Origin: an uncultured Aquimarina sp.
GTDB taxonomy: Bacteria > Bacteroidota > Bacteroidia > Flavobacteriales > Flavobacteriaceae
NCBI GenBank assembly: GCA_947498455.1
Contig: CANMKK010000007.1
Location: forward strand, 62,001 to 126,000
Reading direction: 5' to 3'
Length of the DNA: 64,000 bases
A program made the translations under genes and the position numbers. Shown piece by piece: positions 46,241-54,298 of this stretch. The notes under the pieces were generated by a model. The model saw nothing but the letters and a program-made list of their open reading frames with translations, was not told the DNA's origin and did not search any database. Position 1 is the stretch's first letter. The number at the start of each line of letters is the position of its first letter.

Positions 46241-46409
46241 AGAGAATTATAAGAAATATTTCCGATATTTGTAATGCTATGAGTCTATTTTGGCAAGATT
46301 TACTGTTGTTACTACACTACCTTATCAAACGAAACCCTGAATAGGTGTAGGTTACTATATTACTAATTTTTATTAAAAAAAAATAGTTAACTTTTAATCT
46401 TAAAAAATC

Positions 46410-47567
46410 ATGCCTTTTTATCATTCATTAGGGAAAATACCTCCTAAACGTCATACAATATTTAGAAAACCCGATGGCAACCTTTATTATGAGCAGTTAT
46501 TTGGCACTATAGGCTTTGATGGTATGGCTACTAATTCATATCATATTCATAGACCAACTCAGGTTAAAGAAATCAAGAATAGCTATAATGTAGCTCCGGA
46601 AATAGTGATTAAAAACAATATTAAATCCTATCGATTACATGGATTTAATATTACACCCCAAAAAGATTATCTACAAAGTAGAAAAAATGTACTAACCAAT
46701 AGTGATGTTAGTATCATTTTGTCAGCACCACAGGAATCTACCTCAGATTATTTTTATAAAAATACAGATGCAGATGAGTTAATTTTTATTCATCGAGGAA
46801 GTGGCAAATTCAGAAGTCACTTAGGCAATCTTGATTTTAAATATGGCGACTATATCCTTGTTCCTCGCGGGACAATTTATAAACTAGATTTTGACACTTC
46901 TGATAATAGATTATTTATTGTAGAATCAAGAAGGCCTATATATACACCTAAAAGATATCGAAACTGGTTTGGACAACTACTAGAACACTCCCCATTCTGC
47001 GAAAGAGATTTCAGGACTCCCTATGAATTGGAATCTTATGATGAAAAAGGAGATTTTCTTATTAAAGTAAAGAAACAAGATGAAATCTTTGATATGATCT
47101 ATGCTACGCATCCATTTGATGTCGTAGGATATGATGGGTATAATTTTCCGTATGCTTTCTCCATTCATGATTTTGAACCCATAACAGGAAGAATCCATCA
47201 ACCACCACCTGTTCATCAAACTTTTGAGACAGATGCTTTTGTTGTATGTTCATTTGTTCCCAGACTATATGACTACCATCCAGAAAGCATTCCTGCTCCT
47301 TATAACCATAGTAATATTGATAGCGACGAAGTATTGTATTATGTAGATGGTGATTTTATGAGTAGAAATGATATAGCCGCAGGTCATATTTCTCTTCATC
47401 CAGCAGGTATACCACATGGACCACATCCAGGTGCTGTAGAAAGAAGTATTGGTAAGACTAAAACAGACGAATTAGCCGTAATGGTAGATACTTTTAAACC
47501 ATTAATGGTTACAAAAGAAGCTATGCAAATTGCAGATGAAGATTATTATAAATCTTGGCTAGAGTAA
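46410..47567 (+). CDS. hmgA: Homogentisate 1,2-dioxygenase
   Basis: This 385-residue iron enzyme opens the homogentisate ring to maleylacetoacetate in tyrosine breakdown. The cupin core has GSGKFRSHLGNLDFKYGDYI, and the iron ligands appear as His in PYNHSN, Glu in IDSDEVLYY and His in GIPHGPHPG. The length is slightly less than the human enzyme (445). HPP dioxygenase, the preceding step, is encoded 155 bp downstream in the same direction, so both are probably expressed together. The maleylacetoacetate and fumarylacetoacetate enzymes are not in this window. Confidence 0.95.
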   Translation: MPFYHSLGKIPPKRHTIFRKPDGNLYYEQLFGTIGFDGMATNSYHIHRPTQVKEIKNSYNVAPEIVIKNNIKSYRLHGFNITPQKDYLQSRKNVLTNSDVSIILSAPQESTSDYFYKNTDADELIFIHRGSGKFRSHLGNLDFKYGDYILVPRGTIYKLDFDTSDNRLFIVESRRPIYTPKRYRNWFGQLLEHSPFCERDFRTPYELESYDEKGDFLIKVKKQDEIFDMIYATHPFDVVGYDGYNFPYAFSIHDFEPITGRIHQPPPVHQTFETDAFVVCSFVPRLYDYHPESIPAPYNHSNIDSDEVLYYVDGDFMSRNDIAAGHISLHPAGIPHGPHPGAVERSIGKTKTDELAVMVDTFKPLMVTKEAMQIADEDYYKSWLE

Positions 47568-47722
47568 AGAAATTTAAAAATTCTTAATGATGCTAAATTA
47601 CAGAAAAGATATTACAGCACACCTAAGAGCAATGTGGTAAACATAATTGTACTTGATTTTCGATTATTATATAAAGAAAAAATCCAATAAGATTATTGTT
47701 TCATTATCAAATTTTAAAAAGT

Positions 47723-48862
47723 ATGTCTACAAATATAACACCACAAAATATAGAAAAAGTAGTTCCTGAAGCCGAAGATTTCCTTCCTCTATTAGGAACA
47801 GATTATGTAGAATTATATGTCGGCAATGCAAAACAAGCTGCCTATTATTATCAGTCTGCTTGGGGATTTCAACCCATTGCATATGCTGGTTTAGAAACAG
47901 GGCTTAAAGATCGTGCTTCTTATGTTTTACAACAAGATAAAATAAAAATAATCCTTACCTCTCCATTACAACCAGACGGAGATATCAATAAACATATTAA
48001 TTCTCACGGTGATGGAGTAAAAGCAATCGCATTATGGGTAGACGACGCCACTAAGAGTTATGAAGAAACAACAAAAAGAGGAGCAAAATCATACATGAAA
48101 CCGACCGTAAAGGAAGATGAAAATGGTAAGGTTGTTTTCTCAGGAATTCATACCTATGGCGAAACTGTACATATATTTGTAGAACGCAAAAACTATAATG
48201 GCGTTTTTCTTCCTGGTTATATTCCTTGGGGGAAATCATTTAAAACTGAAACCACTGGTCTTAAGTTTATTGATCATATAGTAGGTAATGTAGGATGGAA
48301 TGAAATGAACAAATGGTGTGAGTTTTATGCCAAAGTTATGGGATTTGCCCAATTAGTATCATTTGACGACAACGATATCTCCACAGACTATACTGCATTG
48401 ATGAGTAAAGTTATGAGTAATGGAAATGGGCGAATTAAATTTCCAATAAACGAACCTGCCGAAGGAAGAAAAAAATCTCAAATAGAAGAATATATTGATT
48501 TCTATAATGGTGCTGGGGTTCAACATATGGCATTAGCTACCGACAATATTATAGAAACAGTTTCTACACTTCAAAACCGAGGAGTTGATTTTTTAACTGT
48601 TCCTGCTACTTATTATGAAACAGTCTTAGACAGAGTAGGAGAAATCGATGAAGATCTCGAACCTTTAAAAGAACTTGGGATCCTAATTGATTGTGATGAC
48701 GAAGGCTATTTACTACAGATTTTCACTAAACCAATATTAGATCGTCCTACAATGTTTTTCGAAATTATACAACGTAAGGGAGCGCAATCTTTCGGGAAAG
48801 GTAATTTTAAGGCGTTGTTTGAAGCAATTGAGAGAGAACAAGAACAGCGAGGAACTCTTTAG
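47723..48862 (+). CDS. hppD: 4-hydroxyphenylpyruvate dioxygenase
   Basis: This 379-residue Fe(II) enzyme turns 4-hydroxyphenylpyruvate into homogentisate. Two vicinal-oxygen-chelate domains are present: one starting TDYVELYVGNAKQAAYYY and a second holding the ligands His in FIDHIVGNV, His in VQHMALATDN and Glu in MFFEIIQRKG. The frame is open to a TTG at 47696 but the ATG at 47723 (MSTNITPQNIEK) starts the normal family N terminus. It feeds hmgA upstream. The last helix (FKALFEAIEREQ) closes the active site in relatives. Confidence 0.95.
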   Translation: MSTNITPQNIEKVVPEAEDFLPLLGTDYVELYVGNAKQAAYYYQSAWGFQPIAYAGLETGLKDRASYVLQQDKIKIILTSPLQPDGDINKHINSHGDGVKAIALWVDDATKSYEETTKRGAKSYMKPTVKEDENGKVVFSGIHTYGETVHIFVERKNYNGVFLPGYIPWGKSFKTETTGLKFIDHIVGNVGWNEMNKWCEFYAKVMGFAQLVSFDDNDISTDYTALMSKVMSNGNGRIKFPINEPAEGRKKSQIEEYIDFYNGAGVQHMALATDNIIETVSTLQNRGVDFLTVPATYYETVLDRVGEIDEDLEPLKELGILIDCDDEGYLLQIFTKPILDRPTMFFEIIQRKGAQSFGKGNFKALFEAIEREQEQRGTL

Positions 48863-48986
48863 GGATAAATCCCATAAATCTATATGTACGTAATCGTTTT
48901 AAGCTTACAAAACCACTTAGATTTTTGATAAATTATGATTTTTTGCATAATTTTTTGTTAAACACCGTAATAAAAAAACGTTTTCG

Positions 48987-49018
48987 TTTGATAAATATGC
49001 AAAAAAAGCTGAAATTTG
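48987..49018 (+). promoter_or_regulatory. Promoter-like boxes for the candidate small RNA
   Basis: TTTG (48987-48990) and GAAATTTG (49011-49018, one mismatch to TAnnTTTG) are separated by 20 bases, the usual Bacteroidota spacing. The predicted start is about 49025. Confidence 0.4.
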
Positions 49019-49024
49019 TCTATT

Positions 49025-49135
49025 GTAGAGTGGAGTGGTTACCGCTCTATACCAAAAACAATAATTATTCTCATAATTTAAGTTTTTAGTTGGTTAATAA
49101 AAGTAAAAGAGAGCTGTGGTGGCTCTCTTTTTTTA
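49025..49135 (+). ncRNA. Candidate small non-coding RNA
   Basis: About 110 nt lie between a promoter-like sequence and a terminator and encode no protein. The 5' end would form a hairpin at once (TAGAGTGG, AGTGGTTA loop, CCGCTCTA; 49026-49049), followed by an AU-rich unpaired middle, then the terminator stem AAAAGAGAGC/GCTCTCTTTT. This layout fits a small regulatory RNA. No known class was recognised (not tmRNA, RNase P or SRP RNA by shape). Confidence 0.45.
49105..49135 (+). terminator. Rho-independent terminator
   Basis: AAAAGAGAGC, a 7-base loop and GCTCTCTTTTTTT form a strong hairpin with a T-run. It lies about 240 bp after the HPP dioxygenase stop and ends the candidate small RNA. Confidence 0.8.
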
Positions 49136-49479
49136 TTATCATTAGCTTTTAAAACAGGAACCAAAACCAACTAATTATCAGAATATTATATCATAATTTC
49201 GTGATAAATTATTGAATTACACCAGAGATTTTTTTAAAGATAAGTTCTTAAAACTATACTTTGCAAATAAGTAAAAAACAGTTTCTCAATATATTGGATT
49301 TATCTGAAAATGATCTTTATCAAGATTTTCGGTTGCTTGTATTTTTATTATATTTTTTAAGAATTTAGTAATACCTCTCGTTTTTATGTGTTTATATTAT
49401 ATAGTACTTTTGGAACAGATATTGTAAAACACTTTAAAAACAATATTCGTGTTAAACGAAATAACGCTCAAAATTAGTT

Positions 49480-50256
49480 ATGAAAAAATGTATTCTTTTA
49501 CTATTAATCGTATTAACACTTCCTATTAGTGCACAAGAGAAGCATAATTCTTTTGATACCGGAGAATGGTTTAAATTTAGAATTCATTATGGCTGGTTCA
49601 CAGCGAGTTATGCCACATTAGAAATTAAAGACGAAGTTCTTAATGGGGTACCTGTACACCATATTATTGGAGAAGGAAAATCATCCGGAATTCTAAGTGC
49701 CTTTTTTAAAGTAGAAGATTACTACGAAACTTACATTGATAAAGAAGAAGTAAAACCATATCGATTCATTCGTAAGATCAATGAAGGAGGTCATACCAAA
49801 AATATTGAAATCAATTTTGATCATCAAAACAAAAAGGCGTTAGTATTTGACAAAAAGCGTAATACAAAAAAAACATTTACTACAAAGGATAATATCCAGG
49901 ATATGATGTCCTCTTTTTATTACCTAAGAAATAATATTAACGTATCTTCGTTGAAGAAAGGTGATGAACAATTTGTAAATATGTTTTTTGACAATGAAAA
50001 CTATTTGTTTAAGTTAAAATTCCTTGGCAAAGAAATTATTAACACCAAAGTAGGTAAAATTCGTTGTTTAAAATTTCGACCTTTTGTACAAGCAGATAGA
50101 GTATTTAAAGAAGAAGAAAGTTTAACCGTATGGGTAAGTGATGATAAGAATAGAATGCCAGTAAGAATTAAGGCTGAGATCTTGGTCGGATCTATAAATG
50201 CAGATTTAGAAGCTTTTAAAGGCCTTAAGTACCCTTTCAAAATTGTTGTAGATTAA
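49480..50256 (+). CDS. DUF3108 domain-containing exported protein
   Basis: The 258-residue product has a signal peptide (CILLLLIVLTLPISAQ) and a DUF3108-type beta-rich domain starting GEWFKFRIHYGWFTASYA and including HHIIGEGKSSGILSAFFKVEDYYETYID. The fold is thought to be a calycin-like barrel in the periplasm that could bind a lipid or small ligand; the function is unknown. Its stop codon overlaps the ATG of tryptophan 2,3-dioxygenase (TAATG), so the two are translationally coupled. Confidence 0.85.
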   Translation: MKKCILLLLIVLTLPISAQEKHNSFDTGEWFKFRIHYGWFTASYATLEIKDEVLNGVPVHHIIGEGKSSGILSAFFKVEDYYETYIDKEEVKPYRFIRKINEGGHTKNIEINFDHQNKKALVFDKKRNTKKTFTTKDNIQDMMSSFYYLRNNINVSSLKKGDEQFVNMFFDNENYLFKLKFLGKEIINTKVGKIRCLKFRPFVQADRVFKEEESLTVWVSDDKNRMPVRIKAEILVGSINADLEAFKGLKYPFKIVVD

Positions 50257-51221
50257 TGGATGAATCCATAAAACCAGAGATTGCAGAAAAAATAAAGCAA
50301 CTAGAAAAAAAGTTTAAAAATTCAGGTCAGGATTTAGGATCTTACCTTGATGGATTGCTTCACGATAAATATCTTACCTACTGGGACTATATACATTTAG
50401 ATACACTATTAAGTTTACAAATACCTAGAACACATTTCCCTGATGAAGAAATTTTTATAATGTACCATCAGATTACCGAATTGTACTTTAAACTTATTAT
50501 TCACGAATTAAAGCAGATTATTGATGATAAATTACAAACTGCTGAGTTCTTTACATCTAAACTTGATCGTGTAAATCGTTATTTTAGAGTTTTGATCAAT
50601 TCATTTGATGTTATGATCAAAGGAATGGAGAGAGAACAATTTCTTAAGTACAGAATGTCATTATTACCCGCAAGTGGATTTCAATCTGTACAATTTAGAA
50701 TGATTGAAATTTACGCAACACCTCTGGTCAATCTGGTTAATAGTAAGCAAAGGGAACGGTTTACAGAAGAAGATTCATTAGATGAAATCTACGAGCATTT
50801 ATACTGGAAATCAGGTGCTACAGATGCAAAAACCGGAGAAAAAACATTGACTCTTAAACAATTCGAATATCGTTACACCCCAAGAATGATGCGTATTGCA
50901 AATCAAGTAAAAAACAGTACGATTTATCATAGATACTTAGAACTTCCCGAAAAAGAACGAAATAATGTGCACCTTATTAAGGCATTACGTACTTTTGATG
51001 CTAATGTAAATATTAATTGGTTATTAATGCATATGGGAGCCGCTTATAGATACCTGAATAAGGAGAAGGGTCAGGTATTAGCTACTGGCGGAACTAATTG
51101 GAAAAGTTTTTTACCTCCTAGTTTTCAAAAAATATTGTTTTTTCCTGATCTTTGGAGTTCAGAAGAAAAAGAGAACTGGGGCAAAGAATGGGTTACTCAT
51201 TTATTTAATACCACAAAATAA
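50256..51221 (+). CDS. kynA: Tryptophan 2,3-dioxygenase
   Basis: This 321-residue haem enzyme opens the indole ring of tryptophan to N-formylkynurenine, the first step of the kynurenine route. The N-terminal blocks SYLDGLLHDKYLTYWDYIH, IPRTHFPDEEIFIMYHQITE and LYFKLIIHELKQI are all-helical and typical, with the substrate-binding His and Arg (YFRVLINSFDVM, GFQSVQFR). NINWLLMHMGAAYRYL and LATGGTNWKSFLPPS lie near the C terminus. Its start overlaps the DUF3108 stop, and the M23 peptidase gene follows after 6 bp. No other kynurenine pathway gene is in view. Confidence 0.95.
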   Translation: MDESIKPEIAEKIKQLEKKFKNSGQDLGSYLDGLLHDKYLTYWDYIHLDTLLSLQIPRTHFPDEEIFIMYHQITELYFKLIIHELKQIIDDKLQTAEFFTSKLDRVNRYFRVLINSFDVMIKGMEREQFLKYRMSLLPASGFQSVQFRMIEIYATPLVNLVNSKQRERFTEEDSLDEIYEHLYWKSGATDAKTGEKTLTLKQFEYRYTPRMMRIANQVKNSTIYHRYLELPEKERNNVHLIKALRTFDANVNINWLLMHMGAAYRYLNKEKGQVLATGGTNWKSFLPPSFQKILFFPDLWSSEEKENWGKEWVTHLFNTTK

Positions 51222-51227
51222 AGTCAG

Positions 51228-52484
51228 TTGAAGAATTTAGGTTACTTACTACTCGCAACGGTAGTATTTATTTCATGTAAGAAAGAAGAAAAAGAGACTA
51301 AAATCAGTCTTCCAGAAGTTATAGAAGAAGTAAAAAAACCACCGATCATTAAGGAGTTTGGATATAACCTTAATGAGTATAAGGTCGTAAGAGATACCGT
51401 TCGTCCAGGAGATAGTTTTGGTGAAATACTAGACAACCATGGTATTCCTAGAGCCAAAGTTTTTGAAATCTCCAATAAAATTAAAGACACATTTAATGTC
51501 GCTAGAATAAAAGCAGGAAAGGCATACACACTACTTAAGTCTAAAGATACCTCAGAACAAGCACAGGTTTTTGTATACCAAAATGGTCTCATCGACTATA
51601 CAGTTGTGGATTTTAGAGATAGTATTATAGCAAGAAAAAGTGCTAAACCTGTAACTCTAGTAGAAAAAGTAGCTTCTGGTGTTATAGAAAATAACCTATC
51701 TCAAACATTTGATGATATGGGACTCAGTTTTATTGTAGCTTATAAAATGGCAGATATTTACGCTTGGACTATTGATTTTACAAGACTTCAAGCCGGTGAT
51801 CAGTTTAAAGTAATTTATACCGAAAAATATATCAATGATACAATTCCAGCCGGAATCGGAGAAATAAAAGCTACATATTTTGAACATCGAACCAAACCAA
51901 TTTATGCATTTCGGTTTAAAGACGATACTATCAATGGAACTTCAGACTATTTTGATCACGAAGCCAATAATTTACGTAGGGCTTTCTTAAGAGCTCCAGT
52001 TCAATTTAGCAGAATTTCTTCGAGATACAATCTTAAACGAAGAATAAAATATTATGGAAACAAAATAAGACCACATAGAGGAACAGATTTTGCCGCTCCT
52101 AAAGGGACTCCAATTTTAGCAACTGCAGATGGTATTGTTACTAAGTCAGAGCGCAAAGGAGGAAACGGTAAATATGTAAAAATACGACATAATGCCACCT
52201 ATGATACACAATACTTGCATATGAGCAAACAAGCTGTAAAAGTAGGTCAATATGTACGACAAGGAGATGTTATCGGGTATATAGGAATGACAGGAAATAC
52301 TAGTGGACCACATGTTTGTTATCGTTTTTGGAAAAATGGTAAAGAGGTAGATCCTTTTAAACAAGATTTACCTTCTTCAAAACCCCTAAGTGATAGTCTA
52401 AGACCTGCTTTTGATAAACACATTGCCCCTCTAAAAACTAAATTAGACAGTATCATTCTGAAACCGCAGCAAGAAATCTTATAA
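51228..52484 (+). CDS. M23 family peptidoglycan endopeptidase lipoprotein
   Basis: This 418-residue protein, predicted to cut peptide cross-bridges in peptidoglycan, starts with TTG; no in-frame ATG would keep the signal peptide. The signal (LGYLLLATVVFISC) is of lipoprotein type, with the Cys at about 17. A LysM-like/opacity-type region (about 55-130) and an intermediate domain precede the C-terminal M23 fold. Zinc ligands appear as His and Asp in HRGTDFAAPKGTPILA and His in QYLHMSK. The gene is 6 bp after kynA and 4 bp before pgi. Confidence 0.93.
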   Translation: MKNLGYLLLATVVFISCKKEEKETKISLPEVIEEVKKPPIIKEFGYNLNEYKVVRDTVRPGDSFGEILDNHGIPRAKVFEISNKIKDTFNVARIKAGKAYTLLKSKDTSEQAQVFVYQNGLIDYTVVDFRDSIIARKSAKPVTLVEKVASGVIENNLSQTFDDMGLSFIVAYKMADIYAWTIDFTRLQAGDQFKVIYTEKYINDTIPAGIGEIKATYFEHRTKPIYAFRFKDDTINGTSDYFDHEANNLRRAFLRAPVQFSRISSRYNLKRRIKYYGNKIRPHRGTDFAAPKGTPILATADGIVTKSERKGGNGKYVKIRHNATYDTQYLHMSKQAVKVGQYVRQGDVIGYIGMTGNTSGPHVCYRFWKNGKEVDPFKQDLPSSKPLSDSLRPAFDKHIAPLKTKLDSIILKPQQEIL

Positions 52485-52488
52485 CCAG

Positions 52489-54126
52489 ATGTCATTATCA
52501 ACTATTAACCCAACCAATACCAAAGCTTGGAAAGCTTTACAGAATCATTATAAGACCATAAAGAACAAACATTTAAAAGATCTTTTTACACAATCCCCGG
52601 AACGAGCAGAAACATTCTCAATCCAATGGAATGATTTTTATGTAGATTATTCCAAAAACAGAATTGATGAAACCACAAAGACCCTTTTAATTGATCTTGC
52701 CAAAGAGGTACAACTAGATAAAGCGATACAAAGCTACTTTAGAGGAGAAGTTATAAACGAAACCGAAAGAAGATCTGTACTACACACAGCACTAAGAGTA
52801 CCAGCGACAAGTAACATAACTATTGATGACAGTGATATAGTTCCTGAAATTACTATCATAAAAGATAAAATCAAATCTTTTAGTGATCAAATTATTAATG
52901 GAACATTAAAAGGATACAGTAATAAGTCATTCACCGATATTGTAAATATTGGTATAGGAGGATCTGATCTTGGCCCTCTAATGGTTACAGAATCTCTGGA
53001 ATATTATAAAAATCATCTTAATATCCATTATATCTCTAATGTAGATGGGGATCATGTACATCAAAATCTCAAAAAACTAAACCCAGAAACCACACTTTTT
53101 ATTATTGTTTCCAAAAGTTTTGAAACTCAAGAAACTTTAACTAATGCTTTAACTGCAAGAAAATGGTTTATTAAAAATGCTTCTGAAAACAATATAAATA
53201 AACATTTTGTCGCAGTATCTAGTAATACTAGTAAAGCAATTGATTTTGGAATTGATTCCGATAACATTTTCCCTCTCTGGGATTGGGTTGGAGGTCGTTT
53301 TTCTATATGGAGTGCTGTAGGTCTATCCATAAGCCTATCTGTTGGGTACGAAAACTTTGAAGCACTATTAGAAGGAGGTTACGAAATGGATGAGCATTTT
53401 AGAACTACAAATTTCGAAGAAAATATTCCGATAATCTTAGGAATGCTTAGTATTTGGTACGCTAATTTTTTCGAGGTCGAAAGTGAAGCTGTCATTCCGT
53501 ATTCACAATATTTACACAGATTACCAGCATATCTACAACAAGCCATCATGGAAAGTAATGGTAAAAGTGTAGACAGAAATGGAGATAAAACGACCTATCA
53601 AACAGGAACAATTATTTGGGGAGAACCTGGAACCAATGCACAACATGCTTTTTTTCAATTAATTCATCAAGGAACAAAACTGATCCCAGCAGAATTTATA
53701 GGTTTTAAGCAATCTTTATTCGAAGATAAAGACCATCATGATAAGCTAATGGCTAATTTCTTTGCCCAGACGGAAGCTTTAATGGATGGTAAGGACGCTA
53801 CAGATGTACTCAAATCTTTAGTCTCAGAAAACCTCTCCACCGAAAAAATAAAACAACTAACCCCTTTTAAGGTTTTTGAAGGCAATAAACCAACCACTAC
53901 CATTCTAATAGATAAACTCACCCCTAAAAGTCTTGGTAGCCTTATATCTCTCTATGAACAAAGAATTTTTGTTCAGGGAATCGTCTGGAATATTTTTAGC
54001 TACGATCAATGGGGAGTAGAATTAGGTAAGCAATTAGCTACAAAAATACTTTCAGAAATAGATAATTCAGAGGTTTTCGAACATGATTCATCGACAAAAT
54101 CTCTTTTAAAGCACTATTTAAATTAG
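52489..54126 (+). CDS. pgi: Glucose-6-phosphate isomerase
   Basis: This 545-residue cytosolic enzyme interconverts glucose-6-phosphate and fructose-6-phosphate. Two SIS-type domains carry the family signatures: VNIGIGGSDLGPLMV near 155, WVGGRFSIWSAVGLS near 265 and the C-terminal GTNAQHAFFQLIHQGTK with the catalytic His, followed by QGIVWNIFSYDQWGVELGKQL. It is the last gene of a four-gene plus-strand unit and has no obvious link to tryptophan degradation other than shared transcription. A 172-bp gap follows before the TonB receptor gene. Confidence 0.97.
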   Translation: MSLSTINPTNTKAWKALQNHYKTIKNKHLKDLFTQSPERAETFSIQWNDFYVDYSKNRIDETTKTLLIDLAKEVQLDKAIQSYFRGEVINETERRSVLHTALRVPATSNITIDDSDIVPEITIIKDKIKSFSDQIINGTLKGYSNKSFTDIVNIGIGGSDLGPLMVTESLEYYKNHLNIHYISNVDGDHVHQNLKKLNPETTLFIIVSKSFETQETLTNALTARKWFIKNASENNINKHFVAVSSNTSKAIDFGIDSDNIFPLWDWVGGRFSIWSAVGLSISLSVGYENFEALLEGGYEMDEHFRTTNFEENIPIILGMLSIWYANFFEVESEAVIPYSQYLHRLPAYLQQAIMESNGKSVDRNGDKTTYQTGTIIWGEPGTNAQHAFFQLIHQGTKLIPAEFIGFKQSLFEDKDHHDKLMANFFAQTEALMDGKDATDVLKSLVSENLSTEKIKQLTPFKVFEGNKPTTTILIDKLTPKSLGSLISLYEQRIFVQGIVWNIFSYDQWGVELGKQLATKILSEIDNSEVFEHDSSTKSLLKHYLN

Positions 54127-54298
54127 GCACTTCCTAGTTAACAACTTTTTAATATATTAAAATACTGTAAGTCAAATAATTACACAAAATCTTTACCTTT
54201 ATACAGTAAAGCTTTTATGCGTAATTCTTAACATTTAGGTAAACTATGCTTGCATAATAATTATTTCTTTTGCACAAACAATTAATTCAATTCATAAC

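Larger units (their letters stand above)
48863..49479. other. Intergenic region holding a candidate small RNA, 617 bp
   Basis: It contains a promoter-like pair (48987-49018), a candidate RNA (49025-49135) and a terminator. A TACTTTTG box at 49405-49412 could be a second promoter, for the downstream DUF3108 gene. Nothing else was recognised and no reading frame of note exists. Confidence 0.55.
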
